DNA of 64,000 nucleotides from Capnocytophaga felis (GTDB lineage: Bacteria; Bacteroidota; Bacteroidia; Flavobacteriales; Flavobacteriaceae), in assembly GCF_009684755.1 (NCBI RefSeq), contig NZ_BLBC01000013.1:41047-105046 (forward strand), given 5' to 3'. The translations under genes were made by a program, and so were the position numbers. Numbering within the stretch: position 1 is the first letter of the stretch; every line of letters begins with the position of its first letter. This document shows, in pieces, positions 42,770-51,635 of this stretch. A model generated the notes under the pieces. It was not told where the DNA came from. It searched no databases and saw only the letters and a program-made list of their open reading frames with translations.

Positions 42770-45157
42770 ATGAACTGTTACCATTGCGGAAATGAATTTG
42801 ATAATGAGCCTCTTTCGGTAGATAACAAGGTTTTCTGCTGCTTAGGATGCAAAACGGTTTACGAAATTCTCTCTGAAAATAATCTGTCATCTTACTACGA
42901 CCTTGAACAAAATCCGGGGGCTCGTTCTGAGGAATCGTTAGAAAAATATTCCTTCTTGGATAATGATAAAATCGTAGAAAAATTACTTGAGTTTAACGAC
43001 GGAAATATTCAAATCGTAAACCTGTACATTCCTCATATTCATTGTAGTTCTTGCATTTGGGTACTTGAAAATTTAGACAGATTACATTCGGCGGTAGGAG
43101 GCTCGGTGGTTAATTTTCCTCAAAAAACAGTACGCATCACTTTCAATTCCGAAAAGATTTCTCTTAAAGAATTGGTATTGTTACTGGCTCATATCGGTTA
43201 TTCTCCATACATAAGTTTAGAAGATTATCAGACAAAGAAAAACAAACCTAACCGACAGATTTACTACAAATTAGGCGTTGCGGCTTTTGCCTTCGGAAAC
43301 GTAATGTTGCTTTCTTTTCCTGAATATTTTGAAACCGATGAATTTTGGATTCAGCAGTACAAACCGTTCTTTCGTTGGATAATGCTAATTTTGTCACTTC
43401 CCGTAATGTTTTACTCTGCTTCGGATTATTTCATTTCGGCATACAAAGGCATCAGAAGCAAGATTTTAAACATTGATATTCCTTTGGCTCTGGGAATTTT
43501 GGCAATGTTTGTACGTAGTTGTTATGACATTTTCACAGATTCTGGTCAAGGATTTTTTGATAGTCTTAACAGCTTGGTTTTCTTACTTTTAATCGGAAAA
43601 TTTTTCCAACAACGAACGTATAGTTTTCTTTCCTTTGAAAGGGATTACAAAAGTTATTTCCCTATTGGAATTACTAAAATTCTTCCTGATGGAAAGGAGG
43701 AAAGTGTTCAAGTTTACGATATTGCACAAGGAGACAGGCTTCTTATTAGAAATCAAGAACTTATCCCCGTAGATGCTATTCTGATTCGAGGTGAAGCTCA
43801 TATAGATTATAGTTTTGTGACGGGTGAAGCCAATCCTGTACAAAAAATTAGCGGCGATAAGCTTTTTGCAGGTGGAAAACAAACACAAGGAGCCATTGAA
43901 ATTGAAGCACTTAAAGGAATTTCACAAAGTTATTTAACTCAACTTTGGAGTAATGAAATTTTCAGCAAAGACAAAGATGATAAATTCAAAACATTAACAG
44001 ATAAAGTAAGTAAATATTTCACAATCATAATCTTAGCAATATCTTTCATCTCCTTGTTTGTGTGGATTTATTTGGCATACAAAAATCTCGCTGACCCCGT
44101 GATGCCTTTGAACGTATTTACGGCTATTTTGATTATCGCCTGCCCGTGTGCTTTGGCTATTTCTGCTCCCTTTACTTTGGGAAATATGCTGCGTATTTTC
44201 GGACAACGTAAATTGTATCTGAAAAATAGCAAGGTTATTGAAAAAATGGCAAAAATTGACACCATTATTTTCGATAAAACAGGTACAATTACCACCGCCA
44301 ACAAATCAGATTTGACTTATCTGGGAACTGAATTATCCATTGAAGAACAAAAAGTTATAAAGAAAACATTACGAAATTCTAACCATCCGCTTAGTCGGCA
44401 AATTTACGACTATTTAACCGTTTCGTACACCTCTGTTTTCATTGACGATTTCAAAGAAATAGCAGGAAAAGGAATCGAAGCTCAAACGGACGAAATTTCC
44501 GTAAAAATAGGTTCCGCCGGATTTGTCGGTAAAGAAACAGATAAAGACAATCTCAAAACAAGTGTGCATATTTCGTTAAACGGAATCTATAAAGGTTGTT
44601 TCATTTTCAATAACTCTTACCGAAAAGGAATTTCGAATTTGTTCAAATCCTTGGCGAACCAATATAGGTTGGTAATTCTTTCGGGAGACAATGAAAGTGA
44701 GCGAGATACATTGGAAAAATTACTTCCTCCTAATTCTACTATTTTGTTCAATCAAAAACCCAACGATAAATTAAATTACATCGAATCACTACAAAAGAAA
44801 GGAGAAAAAGTAATGATGATTGGTGACGGACTGAACGATGCCGGAGCTTTAAAACAGAGCGATGTAGGAATTGCCTTAGCCGAAAATGTAAATGTATTTT
44901 CCCCTGCCTGCGATGGGATTATGGATTCTACCAGAATAAGTGATTTGGGAATATTCCTGAAACTTTCTCAAACATCAATCCGAATCATTCAAAGGAGTTT
45001 CTTCCTTTCGTTTCTGTACAACATTATCGGAATTTCATTTGCTGTTTTAGGGCATTTATCTCCTTTGGTAGCAGCCATTCTGATGCCCTTGAGCTCAATT
45101 ACTATCGTGCTTTTCACGACTCTGAATACAAATATAGCGGCAAGAAAATTGAAATAA
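42770..45157 (+). CDS. ccoI: Copper-translocating P-type ATPase, CcoI/FixI type
   Basis: 795 residues from ATG 42770 (MNCYHCGNEFD); an upstream ATG at 42602 lies before the promoter. An N-terminal cysteine-rich zinc-ribbon-like domain (CYHC...FCCLGCKTVYEIL) typical of CcoI/FixI is followed by an HMA domain (HCSSC), eight membrane helices with the metal-binding IIACPCALA, the phosphorylation site DKTGT and MIGDGLNDAGAL. It exports copper for cbb3 oxidase assembly. The oxidase genes that usually follow are not here; a terminator is. Confidence 0.9.
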   Translation: MNCYHCGNEFDNEPLSVDNKVFCCLGCKTVYEILSENNLSSYYDLEQNPGARSEESLEKYSFLDNDKIVEKLLEFNDGNIQIVNLYIPHIHCSSCIWVLENLDRLHSAVGGSVVNFPQKTVRITFNSEKISLKELVLLLAHIGYSPYISLEDYQTKKNKPNRQIYYKLGVAAFAFGNVMLLSFPEYFETDEFWIQQYKPFFRWIMLILSLPVMFYSASDYFISAYKGIRSKILNIDIPLALGILAMFVRSCYDIFTDSGQGFFDSLNSLVFLLLIGKFFQQRTYSFLSFERDYKSYFPIGITKILPDGKEESVQVYDIAQGDRLLIRNQELIPVDAILIRGEAHIDYSFVTGEANPVQKISGDKLFAGGKQTQGAIEIEALKGISQSYLTQLWSNEIFSKDKDDKFKTLTDKVSKYFTIIILAISFISLFVWIYLAYKNLADPVMPLNVFTAILIIACPCALAISAPFTLGNMLRIFGQRKLYLKNSKVIEKMAKIDTIIFDKTGTITTANKSDLTYLGTELSIEEQKVIKKTLRNSNHPLSRQIYDYLTVSYTSVFIDDFKEIAGKGIEAQTDEISVKIGSAGFVGKETDKDNLKTSVHISLNGIYKGCFIFNNSYRKGISNLFKSLANQYRLVILSGDNESERDTLEKLLPPNSTILFNQKPNDKLNYIESLQKKGEKVMMIGDGLNDAGALKQSDVGIALAENVNVFSPACDGIMDSTRISDLGIFLKLSQTSIRIIQRSFFLSFLYNIIGISFAVLGHLSPLVAAILMPLSSITIVLFTTLNTNIAARKLK

Positions 45158-45178
45158 CTCAACTTACTGATTACAAAT

Positions 45179-45211
45179 AAAAAAGAGTGATTGTTAACAA
45201 TCACTCTTTTT
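45179..45211. terminator. Terminator between ccoI and tRNA-Met
   Basis: AAAAAGAGTGATTG and CAATCACTCTTTTT form a perfect 14-base stem around TTAA. It serves ccoI and probably also the convergent tRNA gene. Confidence 0.75.
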
Positions 45212-45219
45212 AAACCCTG

Positions 45220-45292
<73 letters not shown>

Positions 45293-45360
45293 ATTTCTGG
45301 GTGCAAATATACAACAATATTTTATACTACCAAACTTATTTACAAAAAAATCCAACGAAA

Positions 45361-46500
45361 CTATTCCACATACACGCGTTTTATCCTTCTGGAAAGTGAT
45401 GTAATTAATTCATAGGAAATAGTTTGTGCCGTTTCAGCAAGGATTTCAGAAGTGTGTTTTTCATCGAAAATAATTACCTCATCGCCCTCTTGGCAGTCGA
45501 TTTCACTAACATCAACCATCAGCATATCCATACAAACATTACCTACAATCGGAGCCTTTTTATCGTTAATATACACAAAGCCAACGCCTTTCCCGTAAAT
45601 TCTATTCAGTCCATCGGCGTGCCCAACCGAAATGGTTGCCGTTCGAGTAAGGGTTTCGGCTTGAAAACCAAAATTATATCCCACATATCCGCCTTTGGGA
45701 ACATCGTGAATTTGTGAAATCAACGTTTTTAAAATGGTTATCGGACGGAAATTTGCTTGATATTCAGCATCATTTCCAAAACCGTACATTCCAATTCCGC
45801 TGCGAACCATATCAAAATGTGCCTGCGGATAGTTCAAAATGCCCGAAGTATTACAATTATGATACAACACCTTATATGGAAAATACTTTTCGATAATTTG
45901 CTGACATTCCACAAATTTACGAATTTGCTCCTGCATATAAGTTTCAGCGTTTTTATCTTCCGAAGCCAATAAATGTGAATATGCCGTTCTTACTCTAACT
46001 TGCTTTTTATCTGCTAATATTTGACAAACGTTTTCAATTTGCTGAGGAAGAAACCCTAAGCGATTCATTCCCGTATTACACTTAATATGAACCGGATAAC
46101 CTTCCAAATGATGTTCTTTGGCAAAAACAAGGAATGCCTCCAAAGTGCGATGTGAATACAAAGTAGGTTCTAACTCATACTTTACAATATCCTGAAAGTG
46201 TGCCACTTGCGGATGAAGCACCAAAATAGGTTTCGTTACTCCTGATTTGCGTAATTCAACACCTTCCGAAGCATAAGCTACTGCAAAATAATCTGCTAAG
46301 TCCTTTTTCTCTAAATATTTGGCTATTTCACAGTGATTATTTCCGTATGAAAATGCTTTCACCACAGCCATAAATAACGTATTTTCTTTCAATTTGCTTT
46401 TCAGGAACTTCACGTTATGTTCCAAGTTATCCAAACGGATTTCCAAAGTGGTTTCTTGTATCGGTATATGTTCGTTTTGCTCTTCTTTTTCTGTATTCAT
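45361..46500 (-). CDS. alr: Alanine racemase
   Basis: 379 residues. It interconverts L- and D-alanine for the peptidoglycan stem. The PLP lysine sits in AVVKAFSYG (about residue 47) and the catalytic Tyr in VGYNFGF. Later motifs are GHADGLNR (His in place of the usual Tyr of GYxDG) and VGNVCMDMLMVDV. It is free-standing rather than fused to MurF, as it is in many Bacteroidota. It is followed by the initiator tRNA and preceded by a nested palindromic element. Confidence 0.94.
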   Translation of the reverse strand: MNTEKEEQNEHIPIQETTLEIRLDNLEHNVKFLKSKLKENTLFMAVVKAFSYGNNHCEIAKYLEKKDLADYFAVAYASEGVELRKSGVTKPILVLHPQVAHFQDIVKYELEPTLYSHRTLEAFLVFAKEHHLEGYPVHIKCNTGMNRLGFLPQQIENVCQILADKKQVRVRTAYSHLLASEDKNAETYMQEQIRKFVECQQIIEKYFPYKVLYHNCNTSGILNYPQAHFDMVRSGIGMYGFGNDAEYQANFRPITILKTLISQIHDVPKGGYVGYNFGFQAETLTRTATISVGHADGLNRIYGKGVGFVYINDKKAPIVGNVCMDMLMVDVSEIDCQEGDEVIIFDEKHTSEILAETAQTISYELITSLSRRIKRVYVE

Positions 46501-46521
46501 ATATTAATTTTTAGGGTTGAT

Positions 46522-46643
46522 GTAAAAAGTATGATACCTTAAAAAGAGGATATTTCTGTCAGGCTGAGCGAAGTCGAAGCCTTATTATTACAGGCTTCGA
46601 CTTCGCTCAGCCTGACAATCGAAACTATCATCATACTTTTTAC
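46522..46643. repeat. Nested palindromic element (copy 3, inverted relative to copy 1)
   Basis: Outer arms GTAAAAAGTATGAT (46522-46535) and ATCATACTTTTTAC (46630-46643) enclose perfect 25-base inner arms at 46557-46581 and 46593-46617. The asymmetric flanks are the reverse complement of those at 35619-35758, so the element can insert either way round. It lies 64 bases 3' of the fucosidase gene. Confidence 0.8.
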
Positions 46644-46706
46644 AACACGACCGATTTTTATACTTAAAATTCTTTTTCTTTTATTTACCGACAGATTTTT
46701 TATCTT

Positions 46707-48047
46707 TTATAGGGTTGGAAGCTCTTTTTCAAAGATGAGTTCCAATACATAATCGGGAGATTCGGGTGTTTGTGGAAATTTTAGCAATATTCCGTCTTTG
46801 TCTTGGGTAAATTTAAGGGCTTTTTTGGTCTTAAATTCAACAGCTTTGATAAGTTTGTTTCCTGAGTAAGGCAAAAATAAGGCTTTGTCAGTCAAATCCA
46901 AGACGTGTACATAAAGTACTTTCCCTTTTTGAGTAGTTACGCCCCAATGACTCGGAGGTATCACGCCTCCTCTTGTCCCCTGAATGGTAGGAGCGTAGGT
47001 TTGCATCCATTGTCCCATTTCTTTAAGGCGTTGCACAGCTACGGCGGGGATTTCTCCGTTAGGTTGCGGACCTACATTCATCAGTAAATTAGCGTTTTTG
47101 CCCGCTGCTTTCACCAAATACTGAATTAAGGTTTTGACAGACTTATAATTCTGGTCGGTAATTTTATATCCCCACATTCCATTCATCGTTTCGCAAGTTT
47201 CCAAAGGCAAGCGGCTAATATCCTGCCCTGATAATCCGGCTTTGTTCTCTCCGGGCAGGTCGCGTTCAAATATTTGAATATCTTCTCCAGCAAATGGAGT
47301 GATATGATGATTATTTCCGATAAGGCAAGCAGGTTGCAAACCGTGAATGAGTTTGTATTGCTCGTTCAAATCCCACGTTTTGGCAGTCATTCCGTCAGGA
47401 TAGATGTCTTTATCCCACATTCCGTCAAACCAAATGGCTCCTATCTTGCCATAATTGGTTAATAATTCAGCAAGTTGATTCTTCATAAAGGTATGATAAT
47501 CCTCCCACTTGCCGTGCGTGGTGCGTCCCGTGCCTTTGCCCGTACGTCCCAACGGATAGTAATCCGCCCGACGCCAATCGAGGTGCGAATAGTACAAATG
47601 TAGCCGTATTCCCTGCTTTTGGCACTCCTGTGCTATCTCTTTGATGATGTCGCGTTTGAACGGAGTGGCTTTCACGATGTTATAGTCGCAATGTTGGGTA
47701 TCAAACATTGAAAATCCGTCGTGATGGCGGGTAGTTATCGTGATGTACTTCGCTCCCGAAGCCTTAATGGCGGAAACCCACTCGGCAGCATTGAACTTTG
47801 AAGGATAAAATCCTGAAGCCAACTTCTCATATTCCTGCCAATGCAGATTTTTGTTTTGCATAACCCATTCACCATCGGCAAGCATACTGTAAATGCCCCA
47901 ATGAATGAAGATTCCGAACTTATCGTCCTGAAATGTTTCTCTTGCTTTGAGATTCTCAGCTGATAGTTTGTAATCGGGTTGAGCCATTACCAAAACAATT
48001 CCGAAGAAAATCCCGATGATACTCATTAAAATGCGTTTTGTTGTCAT
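46707..48047 (-). CDS. Alpha-L-fucosidase, GH29
   Basis: 446 residues with a cleavable signal peptide ending near VMAQ (about residue 22). GH29 marks are FGIFIHWGIYS, YITITTRHHDGFSMF and GAIWFDGMWDK, which supplies the catalytic Asp nucleophile. It removes alpha-linked fucose from glycans. It belongs with the hexosaminidase, aspartylglucosaminidase and sulfatase of this window in host-glycan use. It has its own promoter core. Confidence 0.93.
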   Translation of the reverse strand: MTTKRILMSIIGIFFGIVLVMAQPDYKLSAENLKARETFQDDKFGIFIHWGIYSMLADGEWVMQNKNLHWQEYEKLASGFYPSKFNAAEWVSAIKASGAKYITITTRHHDGFSMFDTQHCDYNIVKATPFKRDIIKEIAQECQKQGIRLHLYYSHLDWRRADYYPLGRTGKGTGRTTHGKWEDYHTFMKNQLAELLTNYGKIGAIWFDGMWDKDIYPDGMTAKTWDLNEQYKLIHGLQPACLIGNNHHITPFAGEDIQIFERDLPGENKAGLSGQDISRLPLETCETMNGMWGYKITDQNYKSVKTLIQYLVKAAGKNANLLMNVGPQPNGEIPAVAVQRLKEMGQWMQTYAPTIQGTRGGVIPPSHWGVTTQKGKVLYVHVLDLTDKALFLPYSGNKLIKAVEFKTKKALKFTQDKDGILLKFPQTPESPDYVLELIFEKELPTL

Positions 48048-48121
48048 ACTTTTGATTTTAGGTTTAATATAATTGGTTTTGATGCTGTTATGTTATTACA
48101 TTATGCGAGTTTGAACTTTGG

Positions 48122-48129
48122 CAAAGTTA
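48122..48129 (-). promoter_or_regulatory. Promoter core TAACTTTG for the fucosidase gene
   Basis: Minus-strand TAnnTTTG match, giving a leader of about 68 bases before the ATG at 48047. Confidence 0.55.
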
Positions 48130-48185
48130 GTAATTTTATAAACGTTTTTTGATAAAATATACTTACTTTTATTCTGTTAAAAAAA

Positions 48186-48221
48186 CAAATCCCTTTCATT
48201 GCAATTGATGAAAGGGATTTG
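48186..48221 (-). terminator. Terminator of the beta-hexosaminidase gene
   Basis: A perfect 14-base stem (CAAATCCCTTTCAT / ATGAAAGGGATTTG) with an eight-base loop, followed on the minus strand by a run of T, 16 bases after the gene stop. Confidence 0.85.
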
Positions 48222-48236
48222 AATCATATGAGTAAG

Positions 48237-49940
48237 TTATTTTTTCTCGTCAAACATATGTTTGGCGTAATTCACCTTCATTATATCAAAGATGTTTCTG
48301 ATAGAAGTGATACGCTCTTTAAATTGGTTGTAGTCTTTCTGTGCTACGGGTGTCCATTGCACTTCGGAAAGAGCTGTCATACGCGGTGCTACCATATACT
48401 CGGCTTGTTCGGGGGAATGTACATATTCTGTCCAAAGATTTGCCTGTACTCCCAAGATAAGTTTGGCTTGTTCCTCAGTAAACTCGGCAGGTACGGGGTC
48501 ATAGGAGTATGTTTTCTCGACTGTAGTAAGGCAACAGATACTCAGATAAGGCTGTTTGGTTTCAGCATCTACTGCATCTTGATAATGGTCAAAATAACAA
48601 TATCCTCCCGGAGTCATAATGGCTTTATGTCCGGCTTTTGCAGCTGCAATTCCACCTTCTACGCCTCGCCAACTCATCACGGTTGCATTAGGGGCTAATC
48701 CGCCTTCTAAAATTTCATCCCAACCGATGATTTGTCGTCCTTTACTGTTTAAGAATTTCTCTATACGGCTTATGAAATAACTTTGCAGCTTTTCTTCCTT
48801 CGTATGTTTCTTCCCATCGATAGGATTTGGCTCCGTATCGTCCTTTAACCCTAATTGTTTGATAACTTCCTGAGCTTGTGCAGACTCTTTCCACTCTTTT
48901 TTCGGTGCTTCATCGCCCCCGATGTGAATATATTCGCTTGGGAAGATATCCATTACTTCGGTAAGCACATTTTCCAAGAATTGGAAGGTTTCTTCCTTCG
49001 GTGCCAAGACCTGTTCAAAGATTCCCCAGTATTCGGCTACTTTGTAAGGACCTGTTCCGTTGCCGAGTTCAGGATATGCAGCCAAAGCGGCGAGCATATG
49101 TCCGGGCATATCAATTTCGGGAATGACTGTGATGTGGCGGTCAGCGGCATATTTCACAATTTCGCGGGCTTCTTCCTGCGTATAGAAGCCTCCGTAGCGT
49201 TTTCCGTCGCCTTTGAAGACAGCATCTTTGGCAGCTCCCGGAAAGTTCTTGCCGATGGCGGTCTGTTCACGCCACGCTCCCACTTCGGTCAGCTTCGGAT
49301 ACTGTTTAATTTCAAGTCGCCAGCCTTGGTCTTCGGTCAGATGCCAATGGAATCTGTTCATTTTGTGCAGTGCCAGCAGGTCGATGTACTTTTTGATGAA
49401 TTCCATCGGGAACATATGCCTTCCTACATCCAGATGCATTCCGCGATAAGCAAATCGGGGAGCATCTTCGATTTTTCCGCTCAAAATGACAAAATGTTTT
49501 TCTCCATTTTCGGCAGAAACCTCTTTAATCATCTGCCGTAACGTTTGCAATCCATAGAAAACCCCTTGGGCATTCTTCCCGCTAACGACTATCAGATTGG
49601 AATTTCCGTCGATTTTGTAACCTTCTTCCTCATTAATCTTTTCATCAATGTGAAGGAAAATCCCTTTGTCAAATTTGCCTTCGTTTCCGAAGGTAATTTC
49701 AATCCCTGTTTGCAACTTGATGTATTCTTTCAGGAATTCGGCTTCTTTTTGAAGCTCGTCGTCAAAATAAACCTTGGTTTTGTCGTTCAGCAAAAGCCGT
49801 CCGTTCTGGATTTCCAACTTCTGCGGAAGCGGTACTAAGGCATAGTCGCTTACTACGTTTTGAGTTTCGGCATACGGATTCTTCTCCTGGCACGAAACCA
49901 ATGCAAAAGCCAAAGCAATGGCTAAGATACATTTCTTCAT
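48237..49940 (-). CDS. Beta-N-acetylhexosaminidase, GH20
   Basis: 567 residues. The signal peptide ends in ALVSC (lipoprotein), followed by QEKNPY, which is not a clear surface-export signal. A GH20b domain (YALVPLPQKLEIQNG) precedes the catalytic barrel with FAYRGMHLDVGRHMF, HWHLTEDQGWR and the catalytic Asp-Glu pair in HIGGDEAPK. It removes terminal GlcNAc or GalNAc. It lies next to the fucosidase on the same strand, each with its own regulatory signals. Confidence 0.94.
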   Translation of the reverse strand: MKKCILAIALAFALVSCQEKNPYAETQNVVSDYALVPLPQKLEIQNGRLLLNDKTKVYFDDELQKEAEFLKEYIKLQTGIEITFGNEGKFDKGIFLHIDEKINEEEGYKIDGNSNLIVVSGKNAQGVFYGLQTLRQMIKEVSAENGEKHFVILSGKIEDAPRFAYRGMHLDVGRHMFPMEFIKKYIDLLALHKMNRFHWHLTEDQGWRLEIKQYPKLTEVGAWREQTAIGKNFPGAAKDAVFKGDGKRYGGFYTQEEAREIVKYAADRHITVIPEIDMPGHMLAALAAYPELGNGTGPYKVAEYWGIFEQVLAPKEETFQFLENVLTEVMDIFPSEYIHIGGDEAPKKEWKESAQAQEVIKQLGLKDDTEPNPIDGKKHTKEEKLQSYFISRIEKFLNSKGRQIIGWDEILEGGLAPNATVMSWRGVEGGIAAAKAGHKAIMTPGGYCYFDHYQDAVDAETKQPYLSICCLTTVEKTYSYDPVPAEFTEEQAKLILGVQANLWTEYVHSPEQAEYMVAPRMTALSEVQWTPVAQKDYNQFKERITSIRNIFDIMKVNYAKHMFDEKK

Positions 49941-50035
49941 ACGTTTAAATTTATGTTGTTAATTAATTTTTTTAGTCATATTTGCATTCATCAAGTATTG
50001 TTCAGGCATTGTAACAGACATACAATCAGTTAGAG

Positions 50036-50097
50036 TGTCAGGCTGAGCGAAGTCGAAGCCTTGTACATAAATGGCTTCGACTTCGCTCAGCCTGACA
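50036..50097. repeat. Nested palindromic element, core only (copy 4)
   Basis: Inner arms at 50036-50060 and 50073-50097 are perfect 25-base complements beginning TGTCAGGCTGAGCGAAGTCG. The outer GTAAAAAGTATGATG arms found in the other three copies are missing. Confidence 0.75.
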
Positions 50098-50226
50098 ATG
50101 CCCATTATATTATAAAACTTTATATTTTTTAACTCAAATCCGTTTAGTACTTCGATTTGTTTGGTACAAATTTACAATTTTTTATTTATTTCAAAGGATT
50201 GCTTGCTCCTGAAAATTTCAAAAATA

Positions 50227-50256
50227 AGAAAAGACACCCCGAAGAGCGTCTTTTCT
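50227..50256 (-). terminator. Terminator of the gene at 50262-50915
   Basis: A nine-base stem (AGAAAAGAC / GTCTTTTCT) with a 12-base loop, six bases after the stop, followed on the minus strand by TATTTTTG. Confidence 0.6.
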
Positions 50257-50261
50257 TTGTA

Positions 50262-50915
50262 TTAATTCCTCATAAATTTGCCAAGGCTTTCCAGCAATTG
50301 AGGCTGGTCTTCCAGTGCAATCTTAGCAATGCTGTAAAATTCGCGTACCCATTTCTCCAAAGCCTCAAAGGCAGCATCTTTGTTTTTGGTTGCCTGTTGG
50401 CTTTCGCCTTTTTCGTTGGTATATTGCAGATATGCCTGCCGTACCTCCGTAAGGGCTTTAAGTTGTCCGGCGATATGTTCATCGGTAATTTTAAGTCTTT
50501 TCAGAGGCGTGCGAAGTTCCTCTTTAGCTTGCAATTGCTTGTAAAAAGTATCGACATCATCGAGCATTGCACCAATTCGGATACTCATAACTCCCTTGAT
50601 TGCCAACACGGTAAGAATCGTATCCTCATCTTTGAAGATAATTTTTGCCTTTTTACGGTCAGTAGTGTATGATTTTTTCAACTCCTCGAACTTTTTGCTG
50701 AATGTATCGTATGCCATTTTCTCTTCGGCAGTTTCGGTTTTGTTCAGGTCGAGCTTTTGTGCGGCATTGTCATATAGGGCTTTCCCTTTGGCAATTTCTT
50801 GTTCATCATAGCCGTACTCTGCCAGCTCGTTTTTCAGCATTTCGTTCTTGCTGATGTTCTCAAAAATAGCTCCATAATTCTGGAACTTCTCAATAGTTAA
50901 TCTTTTTTGTGCCAT
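50262..50915 (-). CDS. Unknown helical protein
   Basis: 217 residues starting MAQKRLTIEKFQ at 50915; ATG 50924 and an open frame to 51008 are less likely. It is entirely alpha-helical and charged, with long heptad-like stretches (AEEKMAYDTFSKKFEELKKS) and no cysteine, signal or membrane segment. No family is recognised. It may be a small coiled-coil structural protein. The 21-bp repeat array lies directly upstream of it. Confidence 0.6.
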   Translation of the reverse strand: MAQKRLTIEKFQNYGAIFENISKNEMLKNELAEYGYDEQEIAKGKALYDNAAQKLDLNKTETAEEKMAYDTFSKKFEELKKSYTTDRKKAKIIFKDEDTILTVLAIKGVMSIRIGAMLDDVDTFYKQLQAKEELRTPLKRLKITDEHIAGQLKALTEVRQAYLQYTNEKGESQQATKNKDAAFEALEKWVREFYSIAKIALEDQPQLLESLGKFMRN

Positions 50916-51008
50916 AATCGTCATTTTTTTATTAAACGTCAGATTTCTTTTTGTTTTTAGACTTATTTTACAGCAAAAATCATTCCAAAAACACTCTTTT
51001 TCAACCAA

Positions 51009-51155
51009 AAATCATTTCATTTCCCATCATACGGACTTTATTTCCTTCCGAACTTGTTTTATCTCCTATTGTACGGGCTTTATATTGCTATGTACGGACT
51101 TCATTTCCTATTGTACCAACTTTATTTTACATTGTACGGGGTTTATTTTGTGTTG
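51009..51155. repeat. Degenerate tandem repeat, 21-bp period (locus C, 7 units)
   Basis: Seven units of exactly 21 bases with the core TACGGACTTTATTTNCTATT, starting at 51009, 51030, 51051, 51072, 51093, 51114 and 51135. The pattern is the reverse complement of locus B at 20297-20506. It lies upstream of the gene at 50262-50915. Confidence 0.8.
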
Positions 51156-51173
51156 AATATTATTTTTGTTGAA

Positions 51174-51196
51174 GGGCTTATGCAATAAGCCCTTAC
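51174..51196. repeat. REP hairpin with TTAC end
   Basis: GGGCTTATGCAATAAGCCC (51174-51192) followed by TTAC, with the same stem as the copy at 18217. Half-copies with a CTAC end lie at about 51283-51302 and 51363-51389. Confidence 0.7.
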
Positions 51197-51431
51197 ATTT
51201 GGCTGAATGTTGATACGTTTCTCACTCGGAAATGTATTTTATATACGTAAATCTATTGTTTTCTATCTTTACTATAATATTCTGATGCAATAAGCCCCTA
51301 CGTTTGGACGAATCATTGTTAGATTTCTCTTGTAGAAGCAAAAATTTCTTATCTTTTTCATATTTGGCAAAAGATATTTCGCCTCTACACTGGTGATATT
51401 GTGCTGTATAATCCTTTGTTTTATAAATACA
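51197..51431. other. Intergenic region with REP fragments
   Basis: About 235 AT-rich bases between the REP at 51174 and the end of the small membrane-protein gene. Apart from two partial REP copies (near 51283 and 51363) nothing is visible. Confidence 0.4.
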
Positions 51432-51635
51432 TCAATCAAACATTTCAGGGTCTTTATTTGCTCGTTTTTTCATATAAGAATATAGAAGGTATGCGAGTAA
51501 ACTTAGCACAATAACAGGAAGAAAGCTACCTATTATTAAACTAATTTCATAAGTACTATCAGGAGCTTCAGCAATTTTTTGTTTTATTTGTTCTAAATGC
51601 TGTTCTTGTTTTGGATTTTGTAATAAAAGTATCAT
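51432..51635 (-). CDS. Small single-span membrane protein coupled to the enoyl-CoA hydratase gene
   Basis: 67 residues from ATG 51635 (MILLLQNPKQEQHLEQIKQK). An amphipathic N-terminal half is followed by one membrane helix (about 31-52) and a charged tail (KKRANKDPEMFD). The ATG overlaps the hydratase stop as ATGA, a classic translational coupling, which decides this start over the longer open frame to 51746. Function unknown. Confidence 0.6.
   Translation of the reverse strand: MILLLQNPKQEQHLEQIKQKIAEAPDSTYEISLIIGSFLPVIVLSLLAYLLYSYMKKRANKDPEMFD

Larger units (their letters stand above)
49941..50261. other. Intergenic region upstream of the hexosaminidase gene
   Basis: About 320 bases. They hold one core copy of the nested palindromic element (50036-50097) and the terminator of the gene at 50262. 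The remainder is AT-rich; no perfect promoter core was identified for the hexosaminidase. Confidence 0.4.

Noticed and set aside
48219..48698. 159-residue plus-strand open frame opposite the hexosaminidase gene
   Set aside because: It overlaps a well-supported GH20 gene on the other strand and its predicted sequence has no protein-like pattern.
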